A stretch of 64,000 nt of DNA from assembly GCA_050084985.1 (NCBI GenBank), contig JBITNC010000001.1, positions 77,810,001 to 77,874,000 of the forward strand, written 5' to 3'. Under the pieces are notes generated by a model. The model had not been told where the DNA came from and made no database searches. It saw nothing but the letters and a program-made list of their open reading frames with translations. A program made the translations under genes and the position numbers. Position 1 is the first letter of the stretch; every line of letters begins with the position of its first letter. Positions 1-11,119 of the stretch are shown piece by piece. Source of the stretch: Nageia nagi (lineage: Eukaryota > Pinophyta).

Positions 1-590
1 TATAACAATCCACTATTTATACATTTACATGTCCAAATGTGTAGTTATCTATCATTAATATACATAAATACTTCTCTTGATTGAAAATAGTAAGAAAACT
101 ATTTACAATTAATATTACAATTGTGTTAAATTACACAGTAATCAAGCACCAATAGCGCCATAGTCTAGGAATTTAAAATTTATGAGCCGTTATACTCATT
201 GAGTTGCAATCTTCTTGGTTTATCATTGACTGCTTTATCTTGGCTCTATAGCTAATTCAAGATGTACTTATCTATAACTTGATTGCTACGATCTAGCACT
301 ATGCTCTGTTAGCAGCTATCTACTTCTTCGCAACCATTAATGATCAACACTATATTACTGGTTGCATGGAATAATGGGGGCAATGAATAATGTATTATTT
401 AAGTCCAAGTGGAAATGAGTTGTAGTCGACACATTGGCAAAGTCCCAAGGGTCTAACACTTATGATCAAGTGTACTTGGGTGTTACTTCTTACCCCTTAT
501 TCTTCTATTAGTCTGATGGGTCTTGTTTCTTCTTATCAGGCTCTAATGATGATTAGGTTTCTCTTAGCACCCATGACTTTTAGGTAGGAG
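1..590. other. AT-rich stretch with no recognised gene
   Basis: I see no ORF of note, no recognisable transposon domain and no RNA gene here. The right edge runs into the diverged tandem repeat that begins near 592. Confidence 0.5.
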
Positions 591-591
591 G

Positions 592-891
592 TGTGATGTC
601 ATCATTGGAAATCGATGGGTTTTGTTTGATTACCTTCATGTAGTATTTTCTTTTGAACGTGATATTACCCTCTAGTATGGTACTTCCCATCATTCATTAT
701 TTCAAGACCCACTGATTCTAGCTATAAGTTTTGACATCATCGCTCAAAATTGGCAAGCTCTACTAAGTTGTCTTTATGAAATATCTCTTGGTGAATGATT
801 ATCTCTAGTTGAATAATTATCTCACTGAATTCAATACTTCCCACTGAATTAGGCAAAAAGTTATGACATCACCTTTCAAAATCAATGGGCT
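592..891 (+). repeat. Diverged ~135 bp tandem repeat, left part (copies 1 to 3)
   Basis: A recurring core (gacatcat, a short spacer, caaaatcgatggg) appears near 594, 728 and 863, so the period is about 134-135 bp. Copies also share words such as ctttatgaaatatct and gacccactgattctagc. The third copy is cut by the Copia-1 insertion and continues on the far side near 9700. Origin unknown: it could be an old satellite or an internally repeated transposon. Confidence 0.5.
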
Positions 892-896
892 TTATT
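892..896. repeat. Target-site duplication of Copia-1, left copy (TTATT)
   Basis: TTATT directly precedes the 5' LTR and is repeated exactly after the 3' LTR at 9695-9699. It is the 5 bp duplication expected of an LTR-retrotransposon integrase. Confidence 0.9.
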
Positions 897-1384
897 TGTT
901 AGAATTTGTAATGAAATATTGTGAATATCTAAACTCCTTGTAAATTCAATTAATCACTTAAAGGATATGTAGATACCTTAAGGGATTAATTGAATTCTTT
1001 ATTATGTAGACTTTGACCTTACCATGGGGTTAGTTGGTAGGTTAAAGTTAGGTCATACATTTATTGTAACCCTAACCTTACCCTTGGGTTAAAGGGAGGT
1101 TAGGGAGGTGCTCTCATGCTATAAATAGAGGGCCTCTCCTCTTGTAACATAACCAAGATTTGGAGTAAGATTACTCTACTAGTTTGTGTAAGAGAGAAAG
1201 AGAATTGTAGTAAGAGGTGCATAGATTGAGAATTGAGAACTAGTTGTGGATGTACTCCCAAGGAGGGAGGAACCACATTATATTTGTGTTATCTTGTGTG
1301 AATGGTGTTATTAGCTTTTAGATGTTGTATGATTGAGTTTCCTAGTCTTGGACCTTGAGGATTAGTTTAGATCTAATTCTTTCA
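897..1384 (+). repeat. Copia-1 5' LTR
   Basis: 488 bp from TGTTAGAATT to TTCTTTCA, followed after two bases by the primer-binding site. It contains a TATA box near 1119 and is nearly identical to 9207-9694 and closely similar to the Copia-2 LTRs. Confidence 0.95.
1119..1128 (+). promoter_or_regulatory. Probable TATA box of the Copia-1 LTR promoter
   Basis: CTATAAATAG lies about two thirds of the way before the LTR end. The same word is kept in the 3' LTR (9429-9438) and in the Copia-2 LTRs. Assignment rests on motif and position only. Confidence 0.65.
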
Positions 1385-1386
1385 AT

Positions 1387-1398
1387 TGGTATCAGAGC
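1387..1398 (+). other. Primer-binding site (initiator tRNA-Met type), Copia-1
   Basis: TGGTATCAGAGC starts two bases after the 5' LTR and is complementary to the 3' end of plant initiator tRNA-Met. It is the usual primer site for Ty1/copia elements. Confidence 0.9.
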
Positions 1399-1801
1399 TT
1401 GGTGTGAAAGCTCTTCTTCTTGGTGTGGAAGCTCTTATTCCTTCAAATTTAAGGTCTTGGTGAGGTAAATTCAAGAGAAGGTATAACCTCTTTCATATAA
1501 TCTCCTTAATTTTTTTTTATTTTTGGCTTATGTCACTAATGATACTAACACATCTTGAGTTTTGTGTTAGTTAATTTATTTTGCAAAAAAAAAAAGGCTA
1601 AAAATAGAAATATAATGCTTTTAATTATACTAACCTCTAGTGAGCATGATGTTTTTTTTAAAGAGATTAGTATATAAAAATTGCAATATTTCTTTATGCC
1701 ATTTATTGTTGAATTAAAGAGGCAGCTCTCAATTTATACTTTTATTCAAAGTTTGAAATTTTTTTCATTGTTGAGAGCAATTTTTTTTATACATATATAA
1801 A

Positions 1802-1827
1802 ATATATATATATATATATATATATAT
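1802..1827. repeat. (TA)n microsatellite at the left edge of the cargo
   Basis: About 13 uninterrupted TA units inside the Copia-1 leader, just before the stretch that reads like a captured 5' UTR and APT coding sequence. It may mark the left capture junction. Confidence 0.8.
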
Positions 1828-1949
1828 CTAAGTGAACCATCCCCTCTCTTGTTATGTCCACCACCACCATCTCTTGCTGTTACGCAACACAATTCTGAGC
1901 ACATCTTAAATTAAATCTCAGAGAGAGAACCATAATAAGAAACAATATA

Positions 1950-2387
1950 ATGGTGGCATGGAAGGATGGTGATCCTCAGCTCTGCGGCATCTCATCAGCC
2001 ATACGAGTAGTGCCGGATTTTCCCATGCCTGGAATTATGTTCCAAGATATCACAACACTGCTACTTGATCACAAGGCATTTCAGGATGCGATTGACATAT
2101 TTGTGGAGAGATACAATGATAAGAATATTTCAGTCATAGCAGGTGTAGAAGCAAGAGGTTTCATTTTTGGTCCTCCCATTGCATTGGCAATAGGTGCCAA
2201 ATTTGTTCCAATGAGAAAACTGAGAAAATTACCAGGTGTAGTGCAACTTGGTGAACGAGCCATCGTTGTTGATGACCTAATTACCACTGGGGGCACATTG
2301 TGTGCAGCCATGAAATTATTAGAAGCAAAGCTAGCATCAACGGAATTATATACAATTCTTGGTGGTTTTTTTTTCTTCTTGTCTTAA
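1950..2387 (+). pseudogene. APT: Captured adenine phosphoribosyltransferase (APT) fragment
   Basis: APT makes AMP from adenine and PRPP in purine salvage. This 145-codon open frame starts at an ATG after an untranslated-leader-like stretch (about 1850-1949). It keeps family blocks in order: RVVPDFPMPGIMFQDITTLL near residues 19-38, GVEARGFIFGPPIALAIGAK near 65-84, and the PRPP-binding loop VVDDLITTGGTLCAAM near 107-122. Between LPG (residue 96) and the VVQLGERA block about 21 codons present in plant APTs are missing in frame. After LLEA (near 126) the similarity ends and the frame runs into a T-rich stretch, so the last ~45 residues of the enzyme are absent. The copy has no introns and lies inside a retrotransposon between primer site and gag. 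I infer capture of host mRNA. It is probably not an active enzyme. Confidence 0.85.
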
Positions 2388-2422
2388 CATTTATTGGTAA
2401 TTTCCAAGAAATGATGGGTGCG

Positions 2423-2532
2423 AGAACTGGTTGGGAAGCTGCACTGTTGGCGAAGACCTCCTCTCTCCCTTAGTGCCAGAACTGGTTGGGAAGTTGCACT
2501 ATTGGTAAAGACCTCCTCTCTCCCTTGGCCAT
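2423..2532 (+). repeat. Two tandem 55 bp units next to the APT cargo
   Basis: Units at 2423-2477 and 2478-2532 both begin agaactggttgggaag and end with cctcctctctccctt, with a few substitutions. The block lies just after the APT fragment, inside the part of the leader not shared with Copia-2. Confidence 0.8.
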
Positions 2533-4419
2533 CCTAACTTGTTGAGAGTAGGATTTGAAGCTACGCCCTTTCGGATAAGAACCTGAAAGGTGAACCCGCA
2601 AAATGTCAAATACTCCTCTCGTAGTTGCTCTGCTGGTAGCTTCGCAGGTCTCCTCCTTTCGGGGCCCTCATCGTTGCCTTCTCTCCTCTTGCAACATTTC
2701 TATTGACATTCCAATCAACGGGTGTTTGCTTTCCTGGCTATCTTCGAAACCCCTTGTGCATTTAACTGTTCCTTTGCTGAGGTGCAGTCCTTTGCATGCC
2801 GCCCTCTCCTCCTTGTCAGGTCTGAATGTGGTGAGCGCATCACCACTCCACCTAAGTGTTAAGGACCCAACCAAACCTCTTATGCATTTAATGTTTTTGT
2901 TGAATACTTTTCACCTTCTTTAAATGCACTTCCAAAAGCAACGTATGCTCTTCTTGGTAGAAGAAAAAGGGGGGTCATTTTTTTACAAACATTCATTTTT
3001 TTTACTTTTTTTGGAATGCTTTGGTAAAAGTAGCATTAAATATGCATGTAGTAGGGGTATGGGTCTCCTCTTTTTCCATTTAATTCTTGCAGACTTGGAA
3101 AGTAGTGAATATTTTTTTTAAACTTTGCTTACCTTTTTAAAAAGATGCTTAGAATAATTTTTAATATTGCATTTACTAAGGTGCACATGCAATTTCTAGA
3201 ATGTCAATCTCTTAGCATTTTTTTCTCTAAGTATGGTAATTTACTTAGGCAAAATATTTTTTTAGTAAAAATTTGCGAAGGTAATCTAAGTATGCTATCT
3301 TTGAAGGATAAAAATTTAAGTTAAGTATGCTATTTTTTAAGTAAACAAGGGAATTTTTTTTACTTAAAATATAAATGCATACTTAAAAGACAATTTTTAG
3401 CATACAAGTTTTTAGGGATAAAACTTTAAGTGAAAAGGGGGGAATTTGTATAATTTTACTTAAAACTTTATCTAGATCTTGCATGCTAAATTTGTAATGC
3501 ATGCCTCTTAATCTTGTGTAGAAATAAAGCATGCTTAGTACTTAAAATTTTAAGTTAAATAATGCATGATGCATGTTTATTAATTAATTTTTAAGTCATG
3601 GAATAATGCATGTTTAAGTTATGGATTAATGCTAAGTAGGACTTAGCCCTTTTTTAAAAATTCATTAAAGTGTTTGAATGAATTTATGAACTTGAGCAAA
3701 GTATGCAAAATGTAAAATGTCCTTTAGGGGTTAGTACAAAACCCATTGGACTCTTAAGGTTTCAAGTTCTTGTGAATGATGTATTTTTACTTTACTTTAT
3801 ATTTTTGCACAATTGCTTTATACTTGCAAAACGTAAAATATTGAAAGTAACCCCTAAAATGAACACATCCGCATGTACTTTTCCACAACATGACTTGTTT
3901 GGGGAGCCACGAGGTGAGGACAAGGCAGACTGGAGCCTTTTTAGTCTGAAGAACCAAGTGGTGGTAAATCTATCTTAATTACCCTTAAGACCTCTGTTGG
4001 ATTGGACATAACTCTATTAGGTGGACAGGCATGTGTGTAGTGATACCACATGTCCGCACGTCCATTCAGGGATTATCTTGATAACCTAGGAGGAAAACTG
4101 AAAACCTTAAACAAGATAATTAAAATGGCCGATCCAAGATACATCGGATCCTTAGAAAATAGTTGGTACTTCTCCTTGAGAGAGTATATTACTGACCAAG
4201 GTGAACTAGTTGAGGACTGGTAGTACCTGGGCTCCACCTTGCGGGCATCCAGGTGAAGGCCTAATTCTATACAAGAAAACAACCTCAACTTTATCCTTCT
4301 ATGGATCTTGGTTTATAAGTTTGCACATGTGGGACATGTTTACTTATCAATGTTTTATTTGTATAAATGGTAAATTGTAAAAATTTTCATTCTTATTGCA
4401 TATTTACTTTTGTGTAGCA
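2533..4419 (+). other. Copia-1 leader, right part, up to gag
   Basis: The first ~270 bases (to about 2800) are GC-richer and belong to the non-shared cargo; I do not recognise their source. From roughly 2800 to 4419 the sequence matches the leader of Copia-2 (47101-48860 on the other strand), so this is native leader. Several short ORFs here look accidental. Confidence 0.6.
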
Positions 4420-7400
4420 ATGGTTGAAACCTTCATACCCAAGCATATACTCGACGGTTCCAACTTTGGCATATGGGAACCTCGTATGAAAGTTGAGTTA
4501 CAAGCAAGGAAGCTATGGTAGATAGTTAATGAAGACATGGTCGCTCCTATAGATGAGAAGGCTCTTGAAATCTACAACTCAAAGAATGAGTTAGCAAATT
4601 CAATGATTTATCGTGCAGTTTCAGATGACGTACTTCTCATGATCTCTTCTTCAACATCAGTAAAGGAAGCTTGGGATAGGTTGAAGAAAATTTACCTTGG
4701 GTCAAAATTTTCAAGGAGGTTCACCATTTTACAAAAGTTATTGCAATATCGTCAAGGTGAAGATGAAAGTGCTTCTATTTACTTGAACAAAATCATTGAC
4801 CTCAGGACACAACTGGTTGGCTGTGGGTGCAACTGGATCAATGATGAGTTCATGGTCTTCATCATTCTTCAAAGCCTTTCTACAAAGTTCAGTAACTTTG
4901 TCACGGTTATGGAAACTAGGCTCAATGATGAAGAAGATGTCATCTCTCTTGATAACCTTTCTAGACTCCTTCTGAAGCATGAGGAAACTTTGAATAAGAA
5001 AATGTTGAACTTTTTTCCAAAGGATAATAACATTGCTCTAAGAGCAACCAAAACTCCTTTCAATAATAAGTTCAATCATTATAAATCCAAAGATAACAAA
5101 TCCTCATCTACCTTCAGGAAGCATGAAAAAAAGGGTAACAATAATGGCAACTTCAAGCAAAGGAATGACAAAGCTGGATCACGCAATCCAAAACCTAAGA
5201 AAAAGTTTGATGGAAATTGTAACTTTTATGGCATCTTTGGGCACAAAGAGTATGATTGTCGTAAAAAGAAATTTGCTCAAAAAGGTAAGGGAAATGCAAA
5301 TGTGAAAAATTTCTATAATAAAAAGAAGAACAAGCATACTGCTACTGTTGCCTACTACTCAGTGACTCAAACTATTTCAAATGATTGGATTGTTGATTTA
5401 GGATGCACTAATCACATGTGTTATGAAAAGCATAAGTTTGAAAACTTTCATAAGTACAAGATGGATGTAGTTGTGATAGGTGATAATTCATTCCTTGATG
5501 TTCAAGGAATAGGGAGTGTGAAGATTCATGGAAAGGTTCTTGATAATGTCTTTTATGTGCCTAAACTAAGGATGAATCTTATCTCCATAATTCAGATTAC
5601 AAGGAAACGATACTCATTTGAGTTTACCTCACACTCCTGGTGTGTTAAGAAAGGACTTGCCACCTTGATGAAAGGATCAGTAAAGGATGACCTTTATATT
5701 ATGGATCAAGTTCCTTCAAAGATGTGTCTTGCTGCAAATGTTTATTTAAAGGGTAATCTTTGGCATCAACGATTAGGGCACCTTAACCACAAGAGTATTC
5801 AAGATATGAAAAATCAAGAACTTATGGAAGGTTTACCTAATATTTCACCCACAATTGGTCTCTATGAAAGGTGCATTCTAGGAAAGATGAATAGACAAAA
5901 GTTTGAAAAAGATAAGGCAACTCGGGCTACTCATCCTCTTCAGCTTGTGCATTCAGATTTGATGGGTTCGTTTCGGACTAAGTCTCTAGGGGGAGCTTCT
6001 TATGTTCTGACCTTCATTGATGACTTCAGTAGGATGACATTTGGTTATCTACTTGAGCACAAGGATCAAACTTTTGACAGGTTTAAAGACTTCAAGGCTC
6101 TTGTTGAAAATCAAACTGATTTTAAGATCAAGATGTTGAAATTTGATAATGGGGGTGAGTATAATAGCAATGAGTTTAATGAATATTGTGTTAAACATGG
6201 GATCAAGCGGCAATTCACAATCCCTTACACCCCTCAACAAAATGGAGTTGTTGAAAGGAAGAATCGAACCATTATGGAAATGGTAAGGTGCATGTTGGGT
6301 AACCTTCCTAGTTTCTTATGGGGAGAAGCTGTTCACATTGCTATTCACACCCTAAATAGGTGTCCTACTAAAGCAGTTGAAGGTAAAACTCTGTATGAAG
6401 CATGGACAGGAAAGAAACCTAACATCTCACACTTTAGGTTCTTTGGTTGTGATGCATTTGCCTTCATTACCTCAGAGAAAAGAAAGAAGTTGGATAAAAG
6501 ATCAGAAAAATGCATCTTTGTGGGGTATGATAATCAGCATAGAGGTTACAGGCTCTACTCCTCATCCCATAAAATAGTCTTTATTTTTAGGGATGTCAAG
6601 TTCAATGAACTTTCTGAGGATACGACTTCTCATTCTGAAGTGTCTGATTCAGATGATTCTTTGCCTGCACCTAACTGGTTGGATGATCATGTAGGGAAGT
6701 CACCATAAGAGCAAAATTCTCTAGCTCAGAGAATTACAACAAGTATGACCTTGAATAAATCCTTATTTGCCAAAATTGATAATACGAATGAGCCATCAAC
6801 ATTCAAAGAAGCTTCCAAGCAAGAGTGTTGGATGGAAGCTATGAAAGTTGAGTATGAGGCGCTCATGAAAAATGAAACTTGGGATTTGGTTCCTTATCCC
6901 AATGAGAAAAATGTGATTGGAAATAAATGGATATACAAGGTCAAGTACAATTCTGATGGAGAAATTGAAAAATACAAATCAAGGTTAGTAGCCAAAGGAT
7001 TCATTAAGAAATATGGTATTGATTATGAGGAAACCTTTGCTCCTGTGGCCAAGATGCCTACTGTCAAGATAATCCTTGCTCTTTTTGTAGCTCAAGGATG
7101 GAAAGTTTTCCAACTTGATGTCAAGAGTGCATTTCTCAATGGTGACTTGGATGTAGAAATCTACATGAATCAACCAGAAGGATTTATTCCAGAAGGAAAA
7201 GAGTCTCTTGTGTGCAAGCTAAAGAAGTCTTTGTATGGACTTAAGTAAGCACCTAGAGCATGGTACAAGAAAATTTCAGGATTCTTTGCAGATATTGGTT
7301 TTTCCAAGTGCTTCTCTGACTCAAATCTCTATGTACTCAATCAAGGAAAAGACATGGTCTTAATTCTCCTTTATGTGGATGATCTTCTCATAACTGGAAA

Positions 7401-8337
7401 TAATATTGAAATCATCCAAGAGTGCATATCCAAACTAAAGGCAACATTTAAAATTACTGATTTAGGTCTATTGCATTACTATCTTGGGATGTAAGTATAC
7501 CAACACAAAGATTATACTTATCTTAGTCAATCTAAGTATATATCAGACATCTTGCAAAAGTTTGGAATGGAAGAGTGTAGATATGCTACAATACCTATTT
7601 CTCCTAGAATCGTTGTATCTCTGAGCTCAAATTCTCAATTGGCTGATGCTACAGCTTATAGGAAATTGATCGGTAGTCTTCTATATTTGACTATCTCTCG
7701 AACTGATATTGCCTTTGCAGTGAATCTGATGGCATGATTCATGCAAAAACCATATGTTGAACACCTCAATGCTGTTAAGTAAATCTTGAGGTATGTGGTA
7801 GGGACAAAGGATCTTGCTCTTAAGTATTCCAAAGTGCCCTCGATTATTCTCTTCAGGTTATCAGATTTTGATTATGGGGGAGATAGAGATGATAAAAAAT
7901 CAACCTTTGCATATGTGTTTAGCATTGGTTCAGGTGCTATCTCTTGGGCTTCCAAGAAGCAACCTACTGTGACTCTTTCTACCATCGAAGTCAAATATCG
8001 AGCCATGTCTGTTGCTACCCAAGAAGCTATTTGGCTAAGGCATCTTCTGAATGAAATTGGGTATAAGCAAAATGGCCCATCTCTTATTTTTTCAGACAAT
8101 CAATCGGCTATCTCTTTGGCTAAGAATCTTGTGTTCCATCAGAGAACCAAACATGTGGAAATCCAAGCCCATTTTATCAGGGAGAAGGTTCTAGATGACA
8201 TCATACACTTGGAGTATTGTCCATCTACTGAAAACTCTACTGATTTATTCACCAAGCCCCTTCCTGAAACTCAGTTCAGCAAGCTTAGGGATTCTCTCGG
8301 GTTGGTGAAGTTGCCCTCAAGGGGGAGTGAAGTTTAA
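4420..8337 (+). pseudogene. Copia-1 gag-pol polyprotein, single frame broken by six stops
   Basis: One frame of 1306 codons runs from ATG 4420 to TAA 8335 without a frameshift. Domains in order: gag (UBN2-like); a zinc knuckle near residues 267-280; protease near 324; integrase with the HHCC region and a DDE core (HSDL, FDNGGEY, VVERKN); reverse transcriptase with AFLNGDLDVEIYMNQ and YVDDLLI; RNase H with STFAYVF and SDNQSAISLAKN. Premature stops lie at 4519, 6706, 7246, 7492, 7735 and 7780. Each replaces a Gln or Arg codon by one C-to-T change, judged against Copia-2 where that is intact. Other damage: the second Cys of the zinc knuckle is Tyr (5227), the protease DSG is DLG (5398), and one integrase zinc Cys is Tyr. 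Domain order protease, integrase, RT, RNase H identifies Ty1/copia. Confidence 0.93.
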
Positions 8338-8410
8338 ACTTTTGTTAGTGATGACAACTTCACCTCTAAGAGGCTCTTTTGTTGTTGTTATATAGTGTGT
8401 GTTGATTATG

Positions 8411-8745
8411 ATATACCTCCATGGTAAGTTTGCTCTGCGTGACAAACTTGTTGTACATTTTTATACCTTCGTGGTAAGTTTGCTCTACGTGACAAACTTG
8501 TTGTACATTTTTATACCTCCGTGGTAAGTTTGCTCTACATGACAAACTTGTTGTACATTTTATACCTCTGTGGTAAGTTTGCTCTACGTGATAAACTTGT
8601 TGTACAATTTTTTGAGCATATAATTAATATACCTTCGTGGTAAGTTCGCTCTGCATGAGGAACTTGTTGTACATTTTATACCTCTATGGTAAGTTTGCTC
8701 TGCGTGAGAAACTTGTTGTACAATTTTTATGCTCTATTAATAATC
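8411..8745 (+). repeat. Hairpin-forming ~50 bp tandem array in the Copia-1 3' region
   Basis: Six units start near 8411, 8463, 8513, 8562, 8629 and 8679. Most contain AAGTTTG, a ~10 base loop, then CAAACTT, so each could fold as a stem-loop. The array lies between the gag-pol stop and the polypurine tract. Copia-2 has about eight copies of the same unit. Confidence 0.85.
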
Positions 8746-9197
8746 AACACATGTCTATATACAACAAGTGACTATGAGTGATGGCTTGGCATCTCCGTGA
8801 TGACTTATAGTGCACCATTGATCAGTTATTTATAAGATGGCATTATTTGATTCTCTTATTTGAATATATGATGCATCTAACTGATTTTGTTCATGAGTTG
8901 CTTGTAGCATGTAGGATCTTCTTCAGAAATGTAGGTTACTCACCTTGTGTAAGCAAGCTCATGGAGACTCACATGTCAGCTTAAAGTTGATCGACTACTA
9001 TGTACAATGAAACCAGTTGTGGTTAATGATTGTATTGTAAACTATTTTGTCAAATGGTAATGTAGTGAGTCTCAAACTAGTTCTCAAAAAGATTCTCAAA
9101 TATGTAAATGTTCTCATCTCCACTTGTATCTCTATGGAGGAGAACTCTCTCTTACTCTCTCTCTTCTCTCTTCTACTCTCTATCCCAATATTGCATT

Positions 9198-9206
9198 AAG
9201 GGGGAG
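9198..9206 (+). other. Polypurine tract, Copia-1
   Basis: AAGGGGGAG ends directly before the 3' LTR, where plus-strand DNA synthesis is primed. The same tract, in reverse complement, borders the LTRs of Copia-2 and Copia-4. Confidence 0.9.
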
Positions 9207-9694
9207 TGTTAGAATTTGTAATGAAATATTGTGAATATCTAAACTCTTTGTAAATTCAATTAATCACTTAAAGGATATGTAGATACCTTAAGGGATTAAT
9301 TGAATTCTTTATTATGTAGACTTTGACCTTACCATGGGGTTAGTTGGTAGGTTAAAGTTAGGTCATACATTTATTGTAACCCTAACCTTACCCTTGGGTT
9401 AAAAGGAGGTTAGGGAGGTGCTCTCATGCTATAAATAGAGGGCCTCTCCTCTTGTAACATAACCAAGATTTGGAGTAAGATTACTCTACTAGTTTGTGTA
9501 GGAGAGAAAGAGAATTGTAGTAAGAGGTGCATAGATTGAGAATTGAGAACTAGTTGTGGATGTACTCCCAAGGAGGGAGGAACCACATTATATTTGTGTT
9601 ATCTTGTGTGAATGGTGTTATTAGCTTTTAGATGTTGTATGATTGAGTTTCCTAGTCTTGGACCTTGAAGATTAGTTTAGATCTAATTCTTTCA
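9207..9694 (+). repeat. Copia-1 3' LTR
   Basis: 488 bp, same length as the 5' LTR, with about four transitions between them. It ends in CA at 9694 and is followed by the TTATT duplication. Confidence 0.95.
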
Positions 9695-9699
9695 TTATT
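9695..9699. repeat. Target-site duplication of Copia-1, right copy (TTATT)
   Basis: Identical to 892-896. Confidence 0.9.
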
Positions 9700-9915
9700 G
9701 ACTTATCTTTATGGAATATCTCCTACTGAATGATGTAGTACCTGTTATTGATCATCTTAGGACCCGTTGATTTTAGCTACAAGTTTCAACATCATGGTTC
9801 AAAATCGATGGGTACTACTATAACTTTTGCAATACTTCCTACAAATTCGTAGTGTTTGTTTAGGACTTCTTTATGAAAATTAGCAAGCTCTGCAACATCA
9901 CCTGCTAGTGATTTG
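9700..9915 (+). repeat. Diverged ~135 bp tandem repeat, right part (rest of copy 3 and copy 4)
   Basis: Continues the array left of Copia-1. ctttatggaatatct, gacccgttgattttagcta and the core near 9787 (caacatcat...caaaatcgatggg) match the units near 594-863. Removing the 8803 bp insertion restores a spacing of about 120 bp. Confidence 0.5.
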
Positions 9916-11119
9916 GACAATACTTGGACTTTCACTTAGAAAATAACTATCGAATTTTTATTTACAACATAACTCCCAAACTTTTATTTGTTCCCATATA
10001 TGACTTAGATAAAACTCTATAACCATGTCTCTCTTTATATACAAGATAACCAAAGAAAAAGCTAAATTGACTAATACTAATTTTTGGGATCTACTACAAC
10101 ACCTGCTAAATAGTGACTAAAGCTTTTGAAAAAGAGCTTATGACTAACACAAAATAAATAATACCTGAACTATTGACAACACTCAAAACTATTTAGACTT
10201 GAATCAATTTTGAAAAGAAGGTTACTATATGTGAAGGGGGAAGAGGAAAAGGGATTTAGGAAGGATTTATTGAAAAGAATGAAAGAATTAGAATGCTAGA
10301 GTGTTACCCCATACTCAGAGTGTAATTATGAAAGAATACAATGTGTAACAACCCTAGCATCGATGTTAGCTTTTAATTATGCATTATGGTGGTTCTTTTG
10401 TTTATAAAAGGAGGTACTGTATACATGAAAAGACTATCATAATTTAATCTCAATATTTACACTCAAATATAAAAAGTTAAGTATCTCTCGATATCACCTA
10501 TTAAGATTGGGATTTATCATCACATAAGCATTTGCCATTCATCTTTCATTATTATATGCCAGACTAGGCTTGTCACATCCATATATTATAGGGGATCTTA
10601 TTGCAAGGACTAATCTACAAGAAGCACAATATCCTCATTACATATAGTGTTTATGTTATCCCTAACATCTGCATTGGATTTTTACATTATCTTTATTACT
10701 GAGTTATGCATTTTGAGATCCTACTTTTATGGTAAGTCCAAGTCTACACATATAGTTAGTCATCTAGGTAAGGTGTTAGGTACATTCTCTTAGATATCTT
10801 TCTCATAGGTTCTAAATATGATCTAATAGTTAAGACATCCTTTACTTTTTTTATATCATTATTGTTCTCAACTATTATAAATTCCTACATTGATACATCT
10901 GTGATTATCATTTATTTTATCTATTACTTGTTAGATATTTATTTAATTTAATTATTGAATTATTTTAATTTATACATATTGATGAACCCATCTATGTCTT
11001 ACAAATCCTAAAATTTTCATTTTAGGACATCACATTTTCTAAGGATTTTTTTATTAGGTTTTACTTGATCTTTATTTATCTTGATTTTCTACAAAATTAG
11101 AAAAGCCTATTGCTTTAAA
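9916..11119. other. AT-rich stretch with no recognised feature
   Basis: I see no coding sequence or repeat structure that I can name. Confidence 0.4.

Larger units (their letters stand above)
897..9694 (+). mobile_element. Copia-1: complete Ty1/copia LTR retrotransposon with host-gene cargo in its leader
   Basis: Full-length element of 8798 bp, bounded by two 488 bp LTRs (TG...CA) and a perfect TTATT target duplication. The order is LTR, iMet-type primer site, a ~3 kb leader carrying an adenine phosphoribosyltransferase fragment, gag-pol in one frame, a hairpin tandem array, polypurine tract, LTR. By eye the two LTRs differ at only about four positions, all transitions, so the insertion is fairly recent. 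It is not autonomous now, because gag-pol carries six stop codons and damaged catalytic motifs. It sits inside the ~135 bp tandem repeat. Copia-2 is a close relative with different cargo. Confidence 0.95.

Noticed and set aside
4537-6708. A 723-codon ORF that could be annotated as a stand-alone host gene
   Set aside because: It is the middle of the Copia-1 polyprotein. The frame starts upstream at 4420 behind a stop and continues in the same frame to 8337, with LTRs and a target duplication around it.
8411-8745. CRISPR-like array
   Set aside because: Units are directly adjacent, with no unique spacers, and lie in a plant retrotransposon.
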